A stretch of DNA of 64,000 nt from an uncultured Vibrio sp. (GTDB lineage: Bacteria > Pseudomonadota > Gammaproteobacteria > Enterobacterales > Vibrionaceae). The stretch spans positions 1,612,001 through 1,676,000 of the forward strand of contig NZ_OY776223.1 in NCBI RefSeq assembly GCF_963675395.1, in the 5' to 3' direction. The notes beneath the pieces were generated by a model. That model was not told the DNA's origin. It did no database searches and saw only the letters and a program-made list of their open reading frames with translations. The translations under genes and the position numbers were made by a program. This document shows positions 9,444 to 19,978 of the stretch, in pieces (position 1 is the first letter of the stretch; each line of letters opens with the position of its first letter).

Positions 9444-10580
9444 CTAAGGCCAATTACGAACTCGCAACACCCCTTCCGTCAGCTCATTAAAGCCAGAGAT
9501 CGTCGGGATAAGTTGAGAGATAACGCGGTTCCAGCGTGTAATTGGTGCTGCGGTTACATAAACCACATCATAAGGTTCGAGATTAAATTCGGTTCCTACC
9601 ACAAGCGCAGACGCATCTTGAATATCTAATTGGTAAATATCGGCCATCCGTTCTGACTTGTCGTCAGAAGTGCGTATCACAAACACACCAGTCGCATCGG
9701 CAGAAAGCTGGTCGATTCCTCCGACATTACTCAATGCTTCGGTCAAGCTCATTCCAGCGCGGTCAATTTTAAGTAGTTGGGGGTTATTTACTTCGCCCAT
9801 GACAAAGACTTTTTGCCCATCGTTGCGCGGCACATGAATAATATCACCGGCCTCTAACAAACGGTTTTGGGTTAAATCACCACGTTGCATTAGAGCATAA
9901 AGAGAGATTGGCTGCTCTTCACCGTTTCGGGTCAAGGTGACATTTCGCCAGTCTGCGTTCTCAGCTAGACCACCAGAACGGTTCACAGCATCCAACACCG
10001 TTAAAGGTATGTTGGTGATCGCCTGTTGACCTGGCTGCCCTACTTCACCTGTCACGTAAGCTTTTTTAGAGCGAAACGCTGCGACGTTAACGTCGACTTG
10101 AGGGCTCTCGATATACTTTGCTAGGCGAGCAGCAATATCAGCACGAATTTCGCGTACCGTCTTTCCTGATACTTGAACAACGCCAATATAGGGATAGAAG
10201 ATGGTGCCATCAGCATGTACCCAGTTACCAGCCTCTGACGCGCTTCGGTAAGAACCAGCAGGAATAGTTAGCTCTGGGTGGTCCCAAATTGTCACGTTTA
10301 GGATGTCACCCGCTCCCACTCGGTACTCATATTGAGCAATCTGTTGATCGAGCTCTGGGTTGGCCTTAGAAGTAAAGTAAGACAGTCCGCCGTAGCTTGC
10401 TACTGTTTTAGCATTGAGCGTATGCAGATTAACAAATTCAGAAATGTTGTCGGCCTGATTAGCCTCATTAAGTGCTACAACGTTTTCACTATTTGTAGAC
10501 AAGTGTGAGCCCGGCAAAGTACAGCCGGCTAGTAAGGTGGGTGCTAGCAGAACTAGCATAAATTTTGATTTCAGTTCCAT
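9444..10580 (-). CDS. wza: Outer-membrane polysaccharide export lipoprotein Wza
   Basis: Octameric outer-membrane capsule channel. I choose the ATG at 10580 (378 residues), because the longer reading needs a TTG three codons upstream. A lipoprotein signal (MELKSKFMLVLLAPTLLAGC) places the lipidated cysteine at residue 20. The Poly_export domain (RVGAGDILNVTIWDHPEL) and two SLBB-type repeats (VTGEVGQPGQ and VMGEVNNPQ) follow. The short C-terminal segment ending RVRNWP matches the region that forms the barrel in E. coli Wza. It is the first gene after an ops element some 300 bp upstream and partners Wzb and Wzc. Confidence 0.95.
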   Translation of the reverse strand: MELKSKFMLVLLAPTLLAGCTLPGSHLSTNSENVVALNEANQADNISEFVNLHTLNAKTVASYGGLSYFTSKANPELDQQIAQYEYRVGAGDILNVTIWDHPELTIPAGSYRSASEAGNWVHADGTIFYPYIGVVQVSGKTVREIRADIAARLAKYIESPQVDVNVAAFRSKKAYVTGEVGQPGQQAITNIPLTVLDAVNRSGGLAENADWRNVTLTRNGEEQPISLYALMQRGDLTQNRLLEAGDIIHVPRNDGQKVFVMGEVNNPQLLKIDRAGMSLTEALSNVGGIDQLSADATGVFVIRTSDDKSERMADIYQLDIQDASALVVGTEFNLEPYDVVYVTAAPITRWNRVISQLIPTISGFNELTEGVLRVRNWP

Positions 10581-10895
10581 GTAAGCCAAATCATCAAGAG
10601 TTAAAGAGTGTTTGTTAGCAGGGAAATATAAAGGGACAACACGCTAACGCGATCTATAGTTAAGTATGGGCAAGAGCTAATCACCCTTGTAGTTGGGAAA
10701 TTCACCGCAACGCATCATTACAATCCCTTTTTGGGGGATTCGAAGGGAAGAGACGTTCCTGTACCGACACTTGCCATGAATATTTACCGAATCTTTACAC
10801 TAATTGATATTTTTCATGATATCGTTAAGTCCTTGAATATAGGCTTGAGCGCACGATTTCCATTTGTATCATTTCGCCTTGTAAAACCTTTTTAG

Positions 10896-10906
10896 ACGCT
10901 ACCGCC
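10896..10906 (-). promoter_or_regulatory. ops element / JUMPstart of the wza operon
   Basis: On the minus strand the sequence reads GGCGGTAGCGT, an exact match to the core ops element that recruits RfaH to paused RNA polymerase. It is preceded by a JUMPstart-like run (GCGTACAGCCGATG). It lies about 315 bp upstream of the wza start, the expected place in a leader. RfaH would allow transcription of the long wza-wzb-wzc-rfb operon. RfaH itself is not in this window. Confidence 0.88.
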
Positions 10907-11130
10907 CATCGGCTGTACGCAAACCACATAGCGCTAAATCCAACACAAAATAGAATAATGGTGTTGAATTTACTGACGTTTTTTCAATACGCTGAAAAAC
11001 AGCGCTTATTTTTTTATATTTTTTAAGCACAAACATTATCCATATTACGTTCAAGATCACAACATTTTTTCGGGCTCATAAGTAAATGAGACTCATAAGC
11101 TCCACTTTTAAAAACAACCGGTACAATAGG

Positions 11131-11153
11131 TAAAAGCGAGGCTCAAACCCCGC
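11131..11153 (-). terminator. Terminator after the UDP-GlcA 4-epimerase gene
   Basis: On the minus strand a GC stem (GCGGGG / CCTCGC with one G-U pair) is followed by TTTTA, just after the stop codon. The T-run is short, so strength is uncertain. Confidence 0.5.
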
Positions 11154-11160
11154 CCTATTT

Positions 11161-12165
11161 TTATTTGTTATAGAATTCTTTATACCAAGAAACAAACTCA
11201 GCGACGCCTTCTTTTACTGTTACTTTTGGCTTATAACCAGTTGCAGAAAACAGGTCTTCGGTCTCTGCATAAGTTTGGTATACATCACCTGGTTGCATCT
11301 CACGGAAATTCTTCTTCGCTTCAATACCCAGCTCTTCCTCGATGGCCTTAACAAATTCCATTAAGTTAATTGGGGAGCCATGGCCTATGTTATACACCGC
11401 ATAAGGCGCAGAGCTGCTGGCTGGCGTCCCTGATTCGACAGTCCACTTCTCATTTCTTTCTGGTAATACATCTGCGATACGAACTACGCCTTCGACGATA
11501 TCATCGACATGCGTAAAGTCACGCCACATATCACCATTGTTATTAATATCAATTGTATCGCCATTAAGAATTTTTTTGGTGAAAATAAACGGAGCCATAT
11601 CTGGGCGCCCCCAAGAACCATACACCGTAAAGAAACGCAAACCTGTCGTAGGGATATCATAGAGATGAGAGTAACTGTGCGCCATTAATTCATTAGACTT
11701 CTTGGTAGCTGCATACAAAGAAACAGGATGGTCAACGCTGTCTGATGTCGCAAACGGAACTTTTGCGTTAAGTCCATATACTGAGCTAGAAGATGCATAA
11801 ACTAAATGCTTCACGTTTGTTTGACGACACCCTTCGAGTATATTCAAGTGCCCAACTAAGTTAGAATCCGCATAGGCGTGTGGGTTTTCAAGCGAATAAC
11901 GCACTCCGGCTTGTGCCGCTAGATGAATAACACGGTCGAACTTTTCTTCCACAAACAGATGTTCTATACCTTCTCTGTCAGCAATATCAATTTTTACAAA
12001 TCGAAAAAGTGGATGCTCAATTCGAGCTAACCGAGCATATTTCAAGTTAGTATCGTAATAGTCATTAACATTATCGATACCGACAACCTCATGCCCAGCT
12101 GAATTGAGTTTTTCTACCGTCGCACTACCAATAAAGCCAGCGACACCCGTTACTAAATACTTCAT
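11161..12165 (-). CDS. UDP-glucuronate 4-epimerase (WcvA/CapI-like)
   Basis: Extended SDR epimerase of 334 residues. It shows TGVAGFIGS at 6-14, the DNVNDYYD segment typical of the UDP-GlcA 4-epimerase branch at 31-38, the serine run 125-128 and Y151xxxK155. It converts UDP-GlcA to UDP-GalA. No UDP-glucose 6-dehydrogenase is present in the window, so the substrate must come from elsewhere in the genome. The gene stands alone, with its own downstream terminator, between the wza operon and an insertion sequence. An AGG ribosome site 8 bases upstream supports the ATG start. Confidence 0.9.
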   Translation of the reverse strand: MKYLVTGVAGFIGSATVEKLNSAGHEVVGIDNVNDYYDTNLKYARLARIEHPLFRFVKIDIADREGIEHLFVEEKFDRVIHLAAQAGVRYSLENPHAYADSNLVGHLNILEGCRQTNVKHLVYASSSSVYGLNAKVPFATSDSVDHPVSLYAATKKSNELMAHSYSHLYDIPTTGLRFFTVYGSWGRPDMAPFIFTKKILNGDTIDINNNGDMWRDFTHVDDIVEGVVRIADVLPERNEKWTVESGTPASSSAPYAVYNIGHGSPINLMEFVKAIEEELGIEAKKNFREMQPGDVYQTYAETEDLFSATGYKPKVTVKEGVAEFVSWYKEFYNK

Positions 12166-12525
12166 ATTACCTAGCCTTTAACAATCACGGAGCCAGTCAA
12201 ACACTAGCTCGTAAACAATCAACTCACTACCCTGAGCTCTAATACATATTCATAATGCCCCAAATTGAAGAAGCGAGGAAGTAATCGAGCTCTATTTTTC
12301 TAACCAACTACAAATCTACTCATTGAGCCTGAGATTAATCTTTACTTGTATCATTCGTATTCATAATAGCTCCAATACCCTTGGTACATTTTGGTTATGG
12401 CCCAGAAATAGACTGAAGTTTTGAGGTAATTTACCTTAGTCGAAACTACGACCATCAAGTTTTGCAATATCTCCGCGCGCACAATTTTCTAGAAGCGGTG
12501 CGCACTGGAGACATAGAAACAGTGG
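12166..12525. other. Non-coding flank left of the insertion sequence
   Basis: This stretch should contain the promoter of the UDP-GlcA 4-epimerase gene. Its last ~110 bases form the left part of a split plus-strand ORF, annotated as a pseudogene. Nothing else is recognisable. Confidence 0.5.
12417..12525 (+). pseudogene. Left part of a small ORF split by the IS21 element
   Basis: An open frame begins after a TGA at 12414-12416 and runs into the insertion sequence. If the element and one copy of the GTGG duplication are removed, the frame continues in register into the right flank. It reads ...HNFLEAVRTGDIETV then AHLGSGQESRYYE and stops. I do not recognise the protein. No ATG is visible, so the 5' end was probably already lost or decayed. 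Confidence 0.5.
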
Positions 12526-12621
12526 TGTCAGCGCCGATGTCAAAATGACCCACTAACGCCGATTTAAAATTGACCCACCTGAGGCAAACTATCCGTTCGT
12601 AAATGGACAAAGCGGCGGATT

Positions 12622-14432
<1,811 letters not shown>

Positions 14433-14507
14433 TTACGTGGGTGGGTCAGTTTTACTTCGGCGATAACGCCGATAAGTGGGTCAATTTTAAACTGGCGTTG
14501 ACAGTGG

Positions 14508-14548
14508 CTCATTTAGGGTCAGGACAAGAAAGCCGCTACTATGAATAA
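14508..14548 (+). pseudogene. Right part of the ORF split by the IS21 element
   Basis: This is the continuation, after the target-site duplication, of the frame interrupted at 12525. It encodes AHLGSGQESRYYE followed by TAA, with the alanine codon spanning the junction. The in-register join supports a real former coding sequence. Confidence 0.5.
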
Positions 14549-14642
14549 CCCGACTATAACCTACGCCGACTTTTGGATTGGAATAGCAGAAATTGAAAAT
14601 AAGCACCAGTTTAAGGTTGAAAAGTATGCCTTAAACGATTAA
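14541..14642 (+). CDS. Short ORF of unknown function beside the IS element
   Basis: A 33-codon ORF starts at an ATG that overlaps the stop of the split ORF (ATGAATAA). It reads MNNPTITYADFWIGIAEIEN and then a lysine-rich end. The overlap suggests a former two-gene arrangement or a frameshifted remainder of one gene. I recognise no family, and it may not be expressed. Confidence 0.25.
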   Translation: MNNPTITYADFWIGIAEIENKHQFKVEKYALND

Positions 14643-14739
14643 AACAGAACTTACACGAAGTGCCGTTGCCACAATAATAATCTATAATGTATGTCTACAT
14701 TACTAAGCTTGGCTAGCCAACAAAAAAATAATCATTAAT

Positions 14740-15747
14740 ATGACCGATACAATCAGCGATACAATTCAAAAAAGAGATGCGTTAGAGTTGCAAGCGAACG
14801 ATTCTATCGAAGCAAGTGTCAATTTATCGAGTACAACCTCTAAGCACCTGGAATCATGTATTTATATCTACTGTCCCGAACCTGATGAGGGCATGCTCGC
14901 TGAAGTATTAAAGCGAAACCCAGAAATAAATGCTCAAGTAAACAACTACACCATTAGGGATTTCAAAAGTAAGACGCTTTGTCACTTTAAGAGCTCGCAT
15001 TTGACCCAAGACCAGCAAGCATTTCTCGTTGCCGCGACGGAACTTGGAGCTTGGGTTGAACCTCTCGTAAGCTACTTAGACCGCACCCTTGGCTACACCG
15101 AAACAGAACTCTTGCATAGCGGCTACTTCTTACATCAAAAAGCGTTTTCTATCCTTTCTAATCGTAGAAATAATTGGCAAAAGCGAGTTATCGATCTTCT
15201 ATTTGTATTCATGCTAGCGTGGGTTGCAATACCAGTAGGATTAATCACAGCTTTACTCATAAAGCTAGAATCACCAGGTCCAGTTTTCTTTAAACAACGC
15301 CGCACTGGTCAGTACAACGAAGAGTTTGAAGTCATCAAATTTCGATCGATGCGTAATGATGCGGAAAAGAATGGCGCGCAGTGGGCGACCAAGAATGACG
15401 CTCGTATTACTAAAGTAGGTTGCTTTATTCGTAAAACGCGAATTGATGAACTGCCTCAGTTAATCAATGTATTGAAAGGTGAGATGTCTATGGTGGGCCC
15501 TCGCCCGGAGCGTGAGGTGTTCATATCTGAACTGGAAAAAGTGATTCCATACTATCGTTTTCGTCACGCGGTCAAACCAGGAGTAACAGGACTTGCTCAA
15601 GTAAAGTACCCTTACGGCGCGTCCCTAGAAGATGCAGTTTGGAAGCATAAATACGACATCTTTTATATCAAGCACCAGAACTGGAAGATGGAAGTAAAGA
15701 TCCTTTTCCTAACAGTAAAAACGGTTTTGTTTGGAATGGGACGTTAG
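14740..15747 (+). CDS. Polyprenyl-phosphate sugar-1-phosphate transferase (initiating transferase)
   Basis: Protein of 335 residues whose C-terminal ~185 residues are a bacterial sugar transferase domain. It has a membrane helix (VIDLLFVFMLAWVAIPVGLI), then SPGPVFFKQRRTG, FRSMR, the KTRIDELPQLINVL motif and MVGPRPE, ending VLFGMGR as in EpsB/TIGR03013-type enzymes. It should transfer the first sugar phosphate onto undecaprenyl phosphate to start the repeat unit. The N-terminal ~140 residues are soluble and less conserved. It is the only capsule gene of 1-33.9 kb on the plus strand and has its own terminator. Which sugar it transfers cannot be told from sequence. Confidence 0.9.
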   Translation: MTDTISDTIQKRDALELQANDSIEASVNLSSTTSKHLESCIYIYCPEPDEGMLAEVLKRNPEINAQVNNYTIRDFKSKTLCHFKSSHLTQDQQAFLVAATELGAWVEPLVSYLDRTLGYTETELLHSGYFLHQKAFSILSNRRNNWQKRVIDLLFVFMLAWVAIPVGLITALLIKLESPGPVFFKQRRTGQYNEEFEVIKFRSMRNDAEKNGAQWATKNDARITKVGCFIRKTRIDELPQLINVLKGEMSMVGPRPEREVFISELEKVIPYYRFRHAVKPGVTGLAQVKYPYGASLEDAVWKHKYDIFYIKHQNWKMEVKILFLTVKTVLFGMGR

Positions 15748-15753
15748 AAAACG

Positions 15754-15784
15754 AAAAAGCCAGAAGCGTCACTTCTGGCTTTTT
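15754..15784. terminator. Bidirectional terminator between convergent genes
   Basis: A perfect stem (AAAAAGCCAGAAG / CTTCTGGCTTTTT) with a 5-base loop lies directly after the sugar transferase stop. It has a T-run on both strands, so it can also end the minus-strand operon arriving from the right. Confidence 0.88.
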
Positions 15785-15831
15785 TATTTACTGAAACTCT
15801 TATTATTTACTACCATCGTCTCCATGCTTTA

Positions 15832-16641
15832 CTATCTTGCAAACTTATAAACAATCTTTTTTGTAAACCGAGGGGAAAGCCTCAACACTGCTTTTAACAA
15901 TGTGTTTATCATTAAATCTTTCGTTGATAAAAAGCCTATTCTCTTTTGGTAGCGCATTAACTTGCATTCTTGTTTAAAGTAATAGTAGCCCCTGCGAGTC
16001 AGCATTTCTTTACCAGAACGCATTTTTAACAATGTATCTGGCAAATTAGTTAACTGATACCCCTCACTCAGTAAAAGACTCCATAACGCATAATCTTGAG
16101 CCTTTCGTAAGTTTGGATATCCACCAACGGATTCTATAATCGGCTTTCGGAAAATCGAAACTGGATGACTAAGCGGACTACGACGAATCGCAAACTTGCT
16201 TAACTCTGTAGGGCTTACGGGCAACTTGCGTTCAGAAATACGAGTGCTAAAACTCTCATCCCACTCTTCAAGTGTTGCACTGGAAGCTGCAATATTTGGA
16301 TTATGAAGCATAAACTTAACTTGTTTCTCAAAACGCAGTGGTAACGCAATGTCATCAGTATCCATTCTCGCAACCAACTCATTACTACAAGCTTTCAAGC
16401 CAGCATTTAATGCTTCTCCTAAGCCTACGTTCTTTGGTAACTCCACCAAAGTAAGAACGTCACCAAGCTTGTGCTTCCATAAGAGAACTTCATCTTCAAG
16501 CTCTGAACATAAAGGACCATCTTTTACTAGAACAATCTGATCTGGCTTTAAAGTCTGTTTATCCCAAATACTATCTAGCGCTTCATTTAAGTAAGTAGGA
16601 TTTTCGTTAGTATAAACAGAGAGTAAAACACTAAAATTCAT
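15832..16641 (-). CDS. Glycosyltransferase family 2
   Basis: GT2 enzyme of 269 residues, GT-A fold. It starts FSVLLSVYTNENPTYLNEAL, has the nucleotide-binding aspartate in VKDGP, the metal-binding RMDTDD motif at about 93-98, and the later SHPVSIFRKP acceptor region. Predicted to add one sugar to the lipid-linked repeat at the cytoplasmic membrane face. It is the last gene of the second ops-controlled operon and overlaps the upstream gene by 4 bp. Sugar and linkage are unknown. Confidence 0.88.
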   Translation of the reverse strand: MNFSVLLSVYTNENPTYLNEALDSIWDKQTLKPDQIVLVKDGPLCSELEDEVLLWKHKLGDVLTLVELPKNVGLGEALNAGLKACSNELVARMDTDDIALPLRFEKQVKFMLHNPNIAASSATLEEWDESFSTRISERKLPVSPTELSKFAIRRSPLSHPVSIFRKPIIESVGGYPNLRKAQDYALWSLLLSEGYQLTNLPDTLLKMRSGKEMLTRRGYYYFKQECKLMRYQKRIGFLSTKDLMINTLLKAVLRLSPRFTKKIVYKFAR

Positions 16642-17900
16642 TTGGGCAACTCCATTCTATAGAGCTGTCGTTTACCGCTAAAGACGGAGTCAAAAAAGAC
16701 GAAACGATTGCAATGTGACATTCGAGGGTGTAAATCACATCTTGTTTCACCATCAAACTTAAAGCCATGAAAAAACTCTCCTAATTTTTCCACCTTTCCA
16801 TCTTGAAGATCAACTTTCATCAACGTTTGCATTCTAGATTTATCTGGATAAGTATCAGTGATAAATGAATTTAAACCAACGGTCGGATGACCATCACCAT
16901 AGGAATCAAGTTCCGTTTGTAGGTATGGATCCATAGTACCGGTTTCAATGTCTATAACCCAATAACCGTCCTCTCCGTCATTTCCTCTCAAGTACCCAAT
17001 AACTTGAGTGTTATTTAGCCATGCGCAATGGCTAACCATATCATTGTTTGCAAGGACTTTTAATAACTTACCTTCTTGAGTAGCTAATATTAATCGGTCA
17101 TGACGCTTGCCCTTATAGATATATCTATGCATAAAAATAAACTTACTCCCGCAAGGAGAAATCATAACGTGGTTTAATTTATGCTCGTAATCTGGGTCGT
17201 TATTAAAGTCAAAATCAAGTACGTCCTGAATAGAGATGATTAACGCAGATTGAGCATCGCTTGTGAATCTATGGATACCATCATCTTTATAAGATGGTAG
17301 TTCAAAGCTTTCACGTTCATCCATATTGCGGTATCCGTAATCTGGCCTCAAAGCCATCAATCTTGAATAGTTTATAGACAAGAAATATTCATCTTTAAAC
17401 CCATCTTGTATAGGGTATGGGAGTATGTGAATTATATGCTCTTCTTTTAATGAATAAATTTTTGATACATACTTCTTCTCTTCTGACAAAAAATCGTTGA
17501 AGATAAATTCATCTTTATTTATCCATTGTGCTCTACTAGCTTGCTGCCAATTATATGAACAGATCTCTGTGATAAAGTCATACTTCTTTGTATTCATATC
17601 ATATAGGTACAACTTGATAGGGTGTTCAGAGCTTGGAGTTTTAGACGTTGAGTATTCTGTAGCATAAACAAGTACATAATTTTCTTCGTTACATGGAGAT
17701 TTATCATAGTAACCAAAAAACGTCTCATGACCCGGAATGTCGATAGATTCCAACCTATTCTGACACAGATATTTATAGTTTTTCTTTTTTAAGAGAAAAG
17801 ATATGTAAGAATAAGATTTCTTCGCTATTTTTTTTATTCCTGGATAATCTGATAATATTTTTGCAATACTTTTTTCTAGTGGATTATAGCTAGAACTCAT
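16638..17900 (-). CDS. Beta-propeller-like protein of the capsule cluster
   Basis: A 420-residue protein that is not a typical glycosyltransferase. After a basic N-terminus it shows repeated blade-like segments: ETFFGYYDKSP, NHVMISPCGSKFIFMH, DGHPTVGLNSFITDTYPD and CDLHPRMSHCNRFVFFDS...GKRQLYRMEL. These resemble TolB-type or oligogalacturonate-lyase (PL22)-type propeller blades, with histidines in HP motifs near the C-terminus. There is no signal peptide, so it is probably cytoplasmic. It is translationally coupled to the glycosyltransferase genes on both sides. The fold is a pattern-based inference and the function is unknown. Confidence 0.55.
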   Translation of the reverse strand: MSSSYNPLEKSIAKILSDYPGIKKIAKKSYSYISFLLKKKNYKYLCQNRLESIDIPGHETFFGYYDKSPCNEENYVLVYATEYSTSKTPSSEHPIKLYLYDMNTKKYDFITEICSYNWQQASRAQWINKDEFIFNDFLSEEKKYVSKIYSLKEEHIIHILPYPIQDGFKDEYFLSINYSRLMALRPDYGYRNMDERESFELPSYKDDGIHRFTSDAQSALIISIQDVLDFDFNNDPDYEHKLNHVMISPCGSKFIFMHRYIYKGKRHDRLILATQEGKLLKVLANNDMVSHCAWLNNTQVIGYLRGNDGEDGYWVIDIETGTMDPYLQTELDSYGDGHPTVGLNSFITDTYPDKSRMQTLMKVDLQDGKVEKLGEFFHGFKFDGETRCDLHPRMSHCNRFVFFDSVFSGKRQLYRMELPK

Positions 17901-17908
17901 AAATTACC

Positions 17909-18808
17909 TTACATTTTACTTCTTAACATAATGAGAAACTTTGGACTGATCAATGACAAGATAGCCAAGACCATGGACTTAGGAGAAAATGATTTAAAAA
18001 ATGATTTAAAATAATATTTTGATGCAATACCACCTTTATTTATAGATATTGCCTGCGCTGCCAAGAAGCAATATTGCTTTGATTCCCTATGTTTTCTTTC
18101 ACTTTCATTTAAGGTATCTAAAACCAATTTTTTATGTTTTTCGTTTAGCAAATCGATGGCACTTTCATAACTAGATATATTTGAAGATATTCTTTCTCTA
18201 GAAAAAGAACGATTAGATATTGCTAGAGGTTCTTCCACAATACCTATCTTAGCTCCACTTTCTATTACTCTTATCCATAAATCATACTCTTCTCTAGCTA
18301 GAAACATCTCATCAAACCCCTTGAGTTCTAAGAAAAGCTCACGTCGGATTAAACAAGAAATAGTCGCCCCGATATAATTTTCAATACAAATACTTTTTAA
18401 CGGGTTAGATACATTTCGAGCCTTCGTTGCATACTCTCCTCCTGAAACATCATACTTAACTAATAATTGGCTAAATACAGCATCTAAATGATTTTCTTTA
18501 ACTAAAGAAACTTGTTTTTCCAATTTATCTGGAAACCATGTATCGTCATCGTCTAAAAAGGCTAAGAAATCAGATTTTGCTAACTTAGCTCCCAAGTTAC
18601 GTGACGATGACGCTCCATTATTGTGGTTGTGAATAAAAGTAATTGAAATATTTTTATAACTTTCAACTAATAACTTAGTATTTTCAGATCCTGTGTCATC
18701 AACAACGATTATTTCATTCACACTTATACTTTGTCCAACAACACTATCAATAGCGTGTTTTAAACTGTGCACTCGGTCATGAGTGGGAATAATAACGCTT
18801 ACTTTCAT
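17909..18808 (-). CDS. Glycosyltransferase family 2
   Basis: GT2 of 299 residues with a canonical start, VSVIIPTHDRVHSLKHAIDS, the EIIVVDDTGS nucleotide site, SSSRNLGAKLA, and the metal-binding LAFLDDDDTWFPDKL motif at about 91-105. A helical C-terminal region follows. It overlaps the upstream glycosyltransferase by 4 bp. Base composition is AT-rich compared with the wza and hldD genes, as for its neighbours. The sugar transferred is not predictable. Confidence 0.9.
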   Translation of the reverse strand: MKVSVIIPTHDRVHSLKHAIDSVVGQSISVNEIIVVDDTGSENTKLLVESYKNISITFIHNHNNGASSSRNLGAKLAKSDFLAFLDDDDTWFPDKLEKQVSLVKENHLDAVFSQLLVKYDVSGGEYATKARNVSNPLKSICIENYIGATISCLIRRELFLELKGFDEMFLAREEYDLWIRVIESGAKIGIVEEPLAISNRSFSRERISSNISSYESAIDLLNEKHKKLVLDTLNESERKHRESKQYCFLAAQAISINKGGIASKYYFKSFFKSFSPKSMVLAILSLISPKFLIMLRSKM

Positions 18809-19965
18809 AATTCCTCTAATTTTTTTATAATAGGTGTCATTAAGTTTTTTATCTCAACAGATGTCAACTTCTCTGGATTAATAAAGTCCTTAGATAAACT
18901 TTCAGTTTTTGTCAACACTTTGATAATATCGCTCACATTATTATCACAATGAATAAACCGCTCTCGACAAGGTATGTCTTTAATTGAAAAATCACCATCT
19001 AATATCAAAAGCACACTTCTGTTCGATATTAGAGAATCATATATTTTACCCGGCAATTGCCCCCCTGTGACATTCATTATAATAACGTCCAAGGTAAAGC
19101 CTTCAGAAATTTTTGATAGTTCAGATGATGAAATTCTATCATGAAAATTTATACACTTTGATTTCGTATCCAGAACTTCACCATTACCATAAATGGATAG
19201 TTTTAGATTTAATTTTTCACAAGCTTCAACTAGTGGGCGAATATTCCTTATATTACTATGGAAATCTCCAGCATATATTAAACGAAGCTCATTAGGTAAT
19301 CTACTAGGAATATTAATATTGTTACTTATAGCCAATTTCACTTGCTGACTACTTATTCCTCTTGGTAGAAGACACATTTTATTCTTTTGAGATGGATATA
19401 TATTCTTCTGCTTTTCTAAAGTTTTTCCTGAGTTATAAATAATTAAACTAGAACGCTGTAGTAAAATATACTCTAGAAACTTAACTAAATAGCCGCTACC
19501 GTAGGATATATCATCATACCAAGGATCTCCCCAATATTGAATTATATGCTTGTTTTTAGGTACATTTCTAATAACATAGTTATGAATTCCTTTAGGATCT
19601 GATGATGATATAAAATAATCATAATCATCAAAGATAACATCATCTGGCATGCTTTTTTTTAACAAGTAAATTCTATCAGGTATAACTTTTTGAATTGTAT
19701 TCTTTATCATAGCAAAGAGTCGTCTTGATACATTTACATGTTTTTGTTTGTTTAGTGCTTCCGTACGAAGACACTCAATTTGATAATATTTATCTGCAAA
19801 AACAGTCGCATCAAAATGCTTATCAGCATTACGCTCTCGCTTAACTTCTAAAACATCAACTTCAAAATGCTCAGAGAAACCTTCTAGTAATAATCTGTTT
19901 CTAATCGCAGCTGATGAGCTTGTGTACTGCAATTCTGGCGTAATAAATAAAACCCTTTTTTTCAC
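18805..19965 (-). CDS. Glycosyltransferase, family 4-like (GT-B)
   Basis: Protein of 386 residues that starts MKKRVLFITPELQYTSSSAA, like GT-B enzymes that remodel cell-surface glycans. The C-terminal half contains LRLIYAGDFHSNIRNIRPLVEAC, LSIYGNGEVL and GGQLPGKIYDSLISNRSVLLI, corresponding to the nucleotide-sugar-binding half of GT4 enzymes. The usual E-x7-E motif is degenerate. It overlaps the next gene by 4 bp. Confidence 0.75.
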   Translation of the reverse strand: MKKRVLFITPELQYTSSSAAIRNRLLLEGFSEHFEVDVLEVKRERNADKHFDATVFADKYYQIECLRTEALNKQKHVNVSRRLFAMIKNTIQKVIPDRIYLLKKSMPDDVIFDDYDYFISSSDPKGIHNYVIRNVPKNKHIIQYWGDPWYDDISYGSGYLVKFLEYILLQRSSLIIYNSGKTLEKQKNIYPSQKNKMCLLPRGISSQQVKLAISNNINIPSRLPNELRLIYAGDFHSNIRNIRPLVEACEKLNLKLSIYGNGEVLDTKSKCINFHDRISSSELSKISEGFTLDVIIMNVTGGQLPGKIYDSLISNRSVLLILDGDFSIKDIPCRERFIHCDNNVSDIIKVLTKTESLSKDFINPEKLTSVEIKNLMTPIIKKLEEL

Positions 19966-19978
19966 TGTTCTCTCTCCA

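Larger units (their letters stand above)
10581..11160. other. Leader region of the wza operon
   Basis: This gene-free stretch is AT-rich at its right end and holds the ops element plus, at its far right, a terminator for the convergently ending UDP-GlcA epimerase gene. A promoter for wza must lie right of the ops element, but I found no confident -35/-10 pair. No ORF is supported here. Confidence 0.7.

Noticed and set aside
14640..14740. Promoter with TATAAT near 14.69 kb for the sugar transferase
   Set aside because: A good -10-like TATAAT exists, but no acceptable -35 at 16-18 bp (GTGCCG at 17 bp); too weak to list.
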